Assembly (NCBI RefSeq): GCF_000151315.2
Contig: NW_011887297.1
Coordinates: 124,001-188,000 of the forward strand
Reading direction: 5' to 3'
DNA: 64,000 bases
From: Capsaspora owczarzaki ATCC 30864
Lineage: Eukaryota; Opisthokonta; Filasterea
Shown here: in pieces, positions 56,464 to 64,000 of the stretch
Layout of the letters: each line of letters starts with the position of its first letter
How positions within the stretch are numbered: position 1 is the stretch's first letter
Notes under the pieces: generated by a model
Told to the model about the DNA's origin: nothing
The model's database searches: none
What the model saw: the letters and a program-made list of their open reading frames with translations, nothing else
Translations under genes and position numbers: made by a program

Positions 56464-56793
56464 GTTCTATACGAAACAAACAACGAAATTGGACTGAAAT
56501 CTCAGAAATGCTACTCGAATCAGACGAGACATGTTCAGCTCATTCGTTCAAACAAGTAAACGCTGAAGACAGCTCATGCGCTCAGTGATGGATTTGCTGA
56601 TGTTGGTGATGATGCTGATGTGGGTCTGACGCTCGAAATCCTTGCTTCCGATGCGAACGAACGGATTCATTCTCAGTACGATTGGCGAGTCTCTGCGAAA
56701 TCTGCGCAGTTCAGACAAACATCCCAGCATCTACGCAGGCTTTCACACGGTTCATTCATTCATTTATTAGTTGGTGATCTGAGACAAGCAGAG
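56464..56793. promoter_or_regulatory. Divergent spacer AP-3 mu / NOP2
   Basis: About 330 bp between start codons of two housekeeping genes; candidate bidirectional promoter. No named motif. Confidence 0.45.
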
Positions 56794-60158
<3,365 letters not shown>

Positions 60159-60512
60159 CTCGAGTGGTGTTGATGGAGAGCGAGCAAAGGAGCGCCCACA
60201 AGTTCATATTCTTAAAAATACAATGGTTTTACATTCATTCGCGGTTTTGGGGGGGGGGGTATTTTATTTTGAGCAAGCCATGCCTGCTTAGGGATGGACA
60301 CAAATTCGAAACGCAAGGCCGCTGACGGCAAACAAAAACAAGGCCGCTGACGGCAGACAAAAACAAGCAAGAGGGGGATGGGGAGGTGCATGCGCCAACG
60401 AGAGCTTAGCTCAGTCCACGCATTTGCAGAATGCTGAAGGGAACTCTCAATGGATGAAAGGGACAGAGGAGCGGGCATTTTGCAGTTCCCCACCCCAAAC
60501 AAACAATTGTCG
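60159..60512. other. Convergent 3' spacer NOP2 / LRR gene, with duplicated element
   Basis: 354 bp between two stop codons. It has a run of about 11 G near 60249, and the element listed at 60259-60366. No gene seen. Confidence 0.5.
60259..60366 (-). repeat. 3'-flank repeat, copy A
   Basis: Shares the order TATTTTGAGCA, GCCTGCTTA and AAGGCCGC.GACGGCAGACA with copy B at 63238-63325, both downstream of minus-strand genes. Within copy A a 25-nt unit (60316-60340, 60341-60365) is tandemly duplicated with one or two changes. Confidence 0.75.
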
Positions 60513-62644
60513 TTAGACAAATCCGATATAAAGAGATTCAATCACCACGCCTGGTTGAGCGCCAGGCATGAGCTGGACTGTCCAACCCTCGCGCATTTCT
60601 CGAAGGATGCCATGACTCGCTCGCTCGATCGTCGCGCATTCGACAGTCGACTCGACAAAAGTCGGCTTCGCAGCACATTTGTACCGAACGGCACAATGCT
60701 CATCTCGAACGATCAAATCGAACACGATGTTGTCAGTGTCGGTACGATTGCTCCTGTAGCGAAGCGCTTGGATTGCTTTCACTTGGATCGAATTTCCATC
60801 GATGCTCCAAGGCACTCTGACTTCCAGAGCCTGGCCATCATGGCTCGGTCGTTTGATGTACCGCACGCCTTGCCAGTAACATGCCTCGTCCAAGACGCGG
60901 TCGGCAATCTCGGCGGGTAGTGCTGGTAGAAATGGTCCGCGAGTCAGCAGGTGAAACACAGTTTGAATGTCTGTCGTGGTTGATGATCGAGGTTGTAAAG
61001 AGAATGCGAGAGGGCTTATCTGGTTGTCAAAGCTGTGCAACGAACAATCAAGATGAATGAACAGTTCGCACCGGTGGAACATATGCCTGAGAATCAATGA
61101 CTCTCATTGGCAGGGGCAACATACTCAATCGCACTGCTCTCGTTGGCAAAGCGTGCTTCTTCAATCGCTCGAGTACCAGCATCACCGATGTAATTGCCTT
61201 GGAGACTAACACTCAAATAGTGAGCTAGATGAAGGTATGACGGACCCTGGCTCAATGTCCAAGACGAACAAAGCGCGCAGCAACTGCTTACTCGATGCAA
61301 GTCATCATGGGCCTGACTTGAGCTACCTTAGCAAAGGCCTGCGCTCCAACATCGCCAATCTGATTCTCACCCAGACTGCCCATCCCATCCATCAATGAGC
61401 ACTCTTCTGAATCAACCGCTCACATGCGTCAGTCAACGTGAGATGACTTCCGTCAGCGTCGTGTTCACCTTGAGTGCCTCAGCAATTGCCTGCGCTCCAG
61501 TATCACCAATCTGATTCGCACTCATACTGTTTATCCCCTCCATCTGTGAGCACTCTTCTGAATCACCCACTCTCATGCATCAGTCAAAGTGAGATGCCTT
61601 ACAAGAGCTCAGTCAGCGTCGTCGTGTTGACTTTGAGTGCTTCAGCAATCGCCTGCGCTCCAGCATCGCCAATCTGATTCCTCCTCAGACTGTTCATCCC
61701 CTCCAATAGTGAGCCACTCTTCTGAGTCACCCACTCACATGCATCATTCAAAGCGAGCAGTCTTACTCGAGAAAAGTCAGCGTCGTGGTCACTCTGAGTG
61801 CTTCAGCAATCGCCTGCGCTCCAGCATCACCAATCTGATTCCAGCCCAAACTGTTCATCCCATCCATCAGTGAGCACGCTTCTGAATCACCTACTGATGG
61901 ATCACCCGTTCACATCCATCAGCCAAAGTGAGATGACTTACAAGAGCTCAGTCAGCGTCGTCGTGTTGACTTTGAGTGCCTCAGCAATCGCCCCTGCTCC
62001 AACATCGCCAATCTGATTCTTGTTCAGACTGTCCATCCCTCCATCGGTGAGCACTCTTCTGAATCGCCCACTCGCATACGCATCAGTCAAAGTGATATGC
62101 CTTACTCGAGCCAAATCAGGGTCTTGCTCACTTTGAGTGCTTCAGCAAGCGCCTGCGCTCCAGCATCCCCAATCTGATTGAGCTGCAACCTGCTCGTCTA
62201 TGAGCTGTCTTTCTGTTCTCTACTAGATCACCCACTCGAATGCATCAATCGAAGCGAATTGCCTTACCCGAGGTGGGTCACCGTCGTGTTCACTGTGAGA
62301 GCCTCAGCAATCGCTTGCAATCCAGTATCGCCAATCTGATTCTGATCCAACCTGCCCAGCCCCTCGTTCAGTGAGCCACTCTCCCTCTCGCATACACCAA
62401 GAAACGTGAGATGACTTACTGGACGTCCTCGATCGTCGCGTGCACTTTGAGTGCTGCTGCTATCACTTGCGCTTCAGCAACGTCAAGCTTGTCCGCAACC
62501 TTGCTGTCCTCCATTTTTGTCAGTCCACGCGCTGTCACGCTTTCCGATCAACTTGGCTGTCTCTTACTCGATCGTTATCTCCTCATTCTTGACTTGGCGG
62601 TACAACTTGCGCTGCTTCCCAGTCATGCGCTGATAGGACAACAT
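60513..62644 (-). CDS. LRR (RNI-type) protein encoded by tandem 84-nt exons, with F-box-like C-terminal domain
   Basis: Exons: 62644-62568, 62503-62420, 62351-62268, 62189-62106, 62028-61942, 61850-61767, 61689-61603, (61526-61443, probably skipped), 61375-61292, 61205-61125 and 61032-60513. Most middle exons are 84 nt (two are 87, the last 81) and all are phase 2-2, each encoding one 28-29-residue LRR such as NQIGDAGAQAIAEALKVN. The exon at 61526 has lost its 5' splice site; skipping it keeps the frame and gives 423 aa. The last exon starts with a weak repeat, then LPALPAEIADRVLDEACYW, like an F-box helix pair. It is followed by a predicted beta-rich region (VPWSIDGNSIQVKAIQALRY, DNIVFDLIVRDEHCAVRY) of unknown fold. 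It may be a substrate receptor or protein-binding scaffold. Function is not assigned. Confidence 0.75.
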
Positions 62645-63029
62645 TTTGAAAGATCTGTGAAAAAAAAAATGAGAAAAAAAAAACAAGAATGCACTTATTT
62701 GAATAATCAAAAGCAGGATTGTTTGTCCATTGAACGTAAACCTTTCAATTGGCTCGCATCCCAGAGACGTGTAGTTTCGCGCCGCGGTTCTCAGATTTGA
62801 GCTCAGCATTATGCTTTCACTAGGGGAGCAAAGAGGCGGGAGAATTGCGCCAGCATTGGCTTCGTGTGTCTTCGAGATGTGAGAATGAGCCCATCGTTTG
62901 GTTTGCTTTTGCACCTAGAATGCTCAATGTAGCCCGATGATGTTTGCATTCACACGTGCAATTGAGCAGATGGTTGATCGTGGGTACAAACACAACAATG
63001 TGCGCTGACGCCATGTCCTTCTGTATCGT

Positions 63030-63194
63030 ATGAGGGCGCGATACGGATCAACCTGCTCGATGGCTGCCGACACCGAGACAGAAGCTGCCGGAGACGATAC
63101 GCTCGCGAAACTTGATCTCACATACTTTTCCAAACGCATCGACGGCAAGTACAACCAATCGAAGTACATGGAGATCGCTCTACCTTGCGAATAA
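63030..63194 (+). pseudogene. Short frame resembling a fragment of a short-chain dehydrogenase
   Basis: A 54-codon frame MRARYGSTCSMAADTETEAA ... ending LTYFSKRIDGKYNQSKYMEI plus ALPCE. The stretch KYNQSKYMEIAL resembles the YxxxK catalytic region of retinol dehydrogenase-like SDRs (Y.QSK.A..L). No Rossmann loop lies in frame upstream. It could be a relic, a small gene or chance. Confidence 0.25.
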
Positions 63195-63237
63195 TCGCAC
63201 AAATTCATGTTTTAATGCGATATGTGTTTGAGGTATT

Positions 63238-63325
63238 GTATTTTGAGCAGGCCAGGCCTGCTTATGCTGCATGCACACCCCTAAAACACAAGGCCGCGGA
63301 CGGCAGACACAAACAAACGAGGGGC
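63238..63325 (-). repeat. 3'-flank repeat, copy B, with perfect 8-bp inverted repeat
   Basis: Similar in order to copy A at 60259-60366. At 63246-63262 it holds AGCAGGCC-A-GGCCTGCT, a perfect inverted repeat around one base. It lies directly after the stop codon of the last gene, so it would be in its 3' UTR. Confidence 0.75.
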
Positions 63326-63335
63326 TTGACGAAGG

Positions 63336-64000
63336 TCACACGTTAGCCACACCGGGAACGGCGACGAGAGTGTACTCGGTTGGCTTGCTCGGCTTGACAG
63401 GTTTGGTTGACGACTTGGCACCAAAGACAGGCTTATCGTATGAGATAGGCGAGACCGAGTTGCGCGCTGGCCCTGCAAGATTATCGTACAACGACTCGCC
63501 TGTCGGAGCGGGGCTGGGCTTTGGGGGTGAAAGGGTCGAGTACAGCGACCCGCCTGCAAGAGGATTGCTGGTCATGACGGTAGATGTACGCTCAGTCGCA
63601 TCGGGCTTTTGGGAATGTCGACGACGTCGGGCAACGACAATAACAAGAACAACAAGAAGAAGAACGAGCAAGCCCACCACCAAGCCCGCAATCAGACCAG
63701 TGGAGGCACTGTCTCCGCTCGCTGCATTATTGACGGCTGACATGGACGCTGCAGATGCATCCGATGCCAAAGATGCCGAGGCTGCCGAGGCGTCCGAGGC
63801 CAAGGATGCGGATGATGCTGAAGCGGCCGAAGCATCCGACGCAGCAGAAGCACTGGAAGCGGATGCCGCTGATGCGTCCGACGCTGCCGATGCGTCCGAG
63901 GCCACGGACGCAGATGATGCTGAAGCAGCCGATGCATCCGAGGCCAAGGATGCGGATGATGCTGAGGCGGCCGATGCTGAAGCGGCCGATGCATCCGACG
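63336..64000 (-). CDS. Single-pass membrane protein with Ser/Ala/Asp repeats and ITIM/ITSM-like tail (5' end outside window)
   Basis: One open frame runs from the window edge to a stop at 63336, at least 220 aa. The ectodomain part is a low-complexity repeat of SDASAASASSAS type, like a mucin-like O-glycosylated stalk. The membrane helix is GLIAGLVVGLLVLLLVVLVI followed by the stop-transfer VVARRRRHSQK. The cytoplasmic tail of about 105 residues has four tyrosines in tyrosine-kinase/SH2-like contexts: SLYSTL and SLYDNL (both fit the ITIM pattern S/I/V/LxYxxL), ISYDKP, and TEYTLV near the C-terminus (fits the ITSM pattern TxYxxV/I). It could be an adhesion or signalling receptor, but no ligand-binding domain is visible here. 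No family is recognised. Confidence 0.75.
   Translation of the reverse strand, partial: SDASAASASAASASSASLASDASAASASSASVASDASAASDASAASASSASAASDASAASASSASLASDASAASASLASDASAASMSAVNNAASGDSASTGLIAGLVVGLLVLLLVVLVIVVARRRRHSQKPDATERTSTVMTSNPLAGGSLYSTLSPPKPSPAPTGESLYDNLAGPARNSVSPISYDKPVFGAKSSTKPVKPSKPTEYTLVAVPGVANV
63747..64000 (-). repeat. Degenerate tandem repeat encoding Ser/Ala/Asp stalk
   Basis: Units built from TCGGATGCATCGGC-like 15- and 30-nt blocks encode SDASAAS and SASSAS. The tract continues past the window end. Confidence 0.85.

Larger units (their letters stand above)
62645..63335. other. Spacer with small frame and 3'-flank repeat
   Basis: 691 bp upstream of the LRR gene and downstream of the last gene. 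It has A-runs at 62660-62685, the small plus-strand frame at 63030-63194 and repeat copy B at 63238-63325. It probably includes the LRR gene promoter. Nothing else seen. Confidence 0.4.

Noticed and set aside
61125-62503. Regularly spaced repeats of about 160 bp resembling a CRISPR-like array
   Set aside because: The repeats encode leucine-rich repeats in one phase and are bounded by splice sites; the spacers are similar introns, not unique sequence.

Overview
This is a nuclear segment of a gene-dense, intron-containing unicellular eukaryote. Almost every gene is interrupted by short GT-AG introns (mostly 60-150 bp) and spacers are usually a few hundred bp. Introns and spacers carry long homopolymers. 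The gene content is animal-like: ATF6-type bZIP, RXYLT1/TMEM5, Neverland/DAF-36 oxygenase, ZNF511, DIS3L-type exoribonuclease, COMT and a short-tailed class I myosin. With the compact layout this suggests a unicellular relative of animals (holozoan, possibly a filasterean such as Capsaspora). That placement is my inference; no rRNA or organellar marker is present.

Layout. 1-10.4 kb: ARPC5 (-, 3' end off the window), an L-threonine 3-dehydrogenase (+), a HAD phosphatase (+), and a large RhoGEF (-) whose N-terminus looks like the syntrophin split-PH/PDZ module. 10.7-22.9 kb: 1-Cys peroxiredoxin (-), SLC35F-type transporter (+), the spliceosomal helicase Aquarius (-) with an extra C-terminal SAP motif, membrane-anchored COMT (+), and a Rieske sterol desaturase (-). 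22.9-29.9 kb: a repeat-rich spacer, ZNF511 (+), SF3B6 (-), ATPSCKMT/FAM173-type methyltransferase (+), PEX11 (-). 30-34.8 kb: a GT49 glycosyltransferase homologue (-) head-to-head with an RXYLT1 homologue (+). In animals these families act at consecutive steps of alpha-dystroglycan glycan synthesis. 35-46.5 kb: an unrecognised 439-aa protein (-), a RANBP9/10-like CTLH protein without SPRY (+), an 84-aa protein (-), myosin I (-), and a coiled-coil protein (-). 46.9-60.2 kb: ATF6-like bZIP (+), DIS3L (+), AP-3 mu (-), NOP2/NSUN1 (+). 60.5-64 kb: an LRR protein built from near-identical 84-nt exons with an F-box-like C-terminus (-), a possible gene relic, and a membrane protein with Ser/Ala/Asp repeats and ITIM/ITSM-like tyrosine motifs (-, 5' end off the window).

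Nine adjacent pairs are divergent, most with 0.18-0.5 kb between start codons, so shared bidirectional promoters are probably common. I saw no tRNA, rRNA, CRISPR array, virus-like element or intact transposon. Exon joins come from reading frame, splice consensus and recalled family sequences, so boundaries may be off by a few bases; no database search was run.
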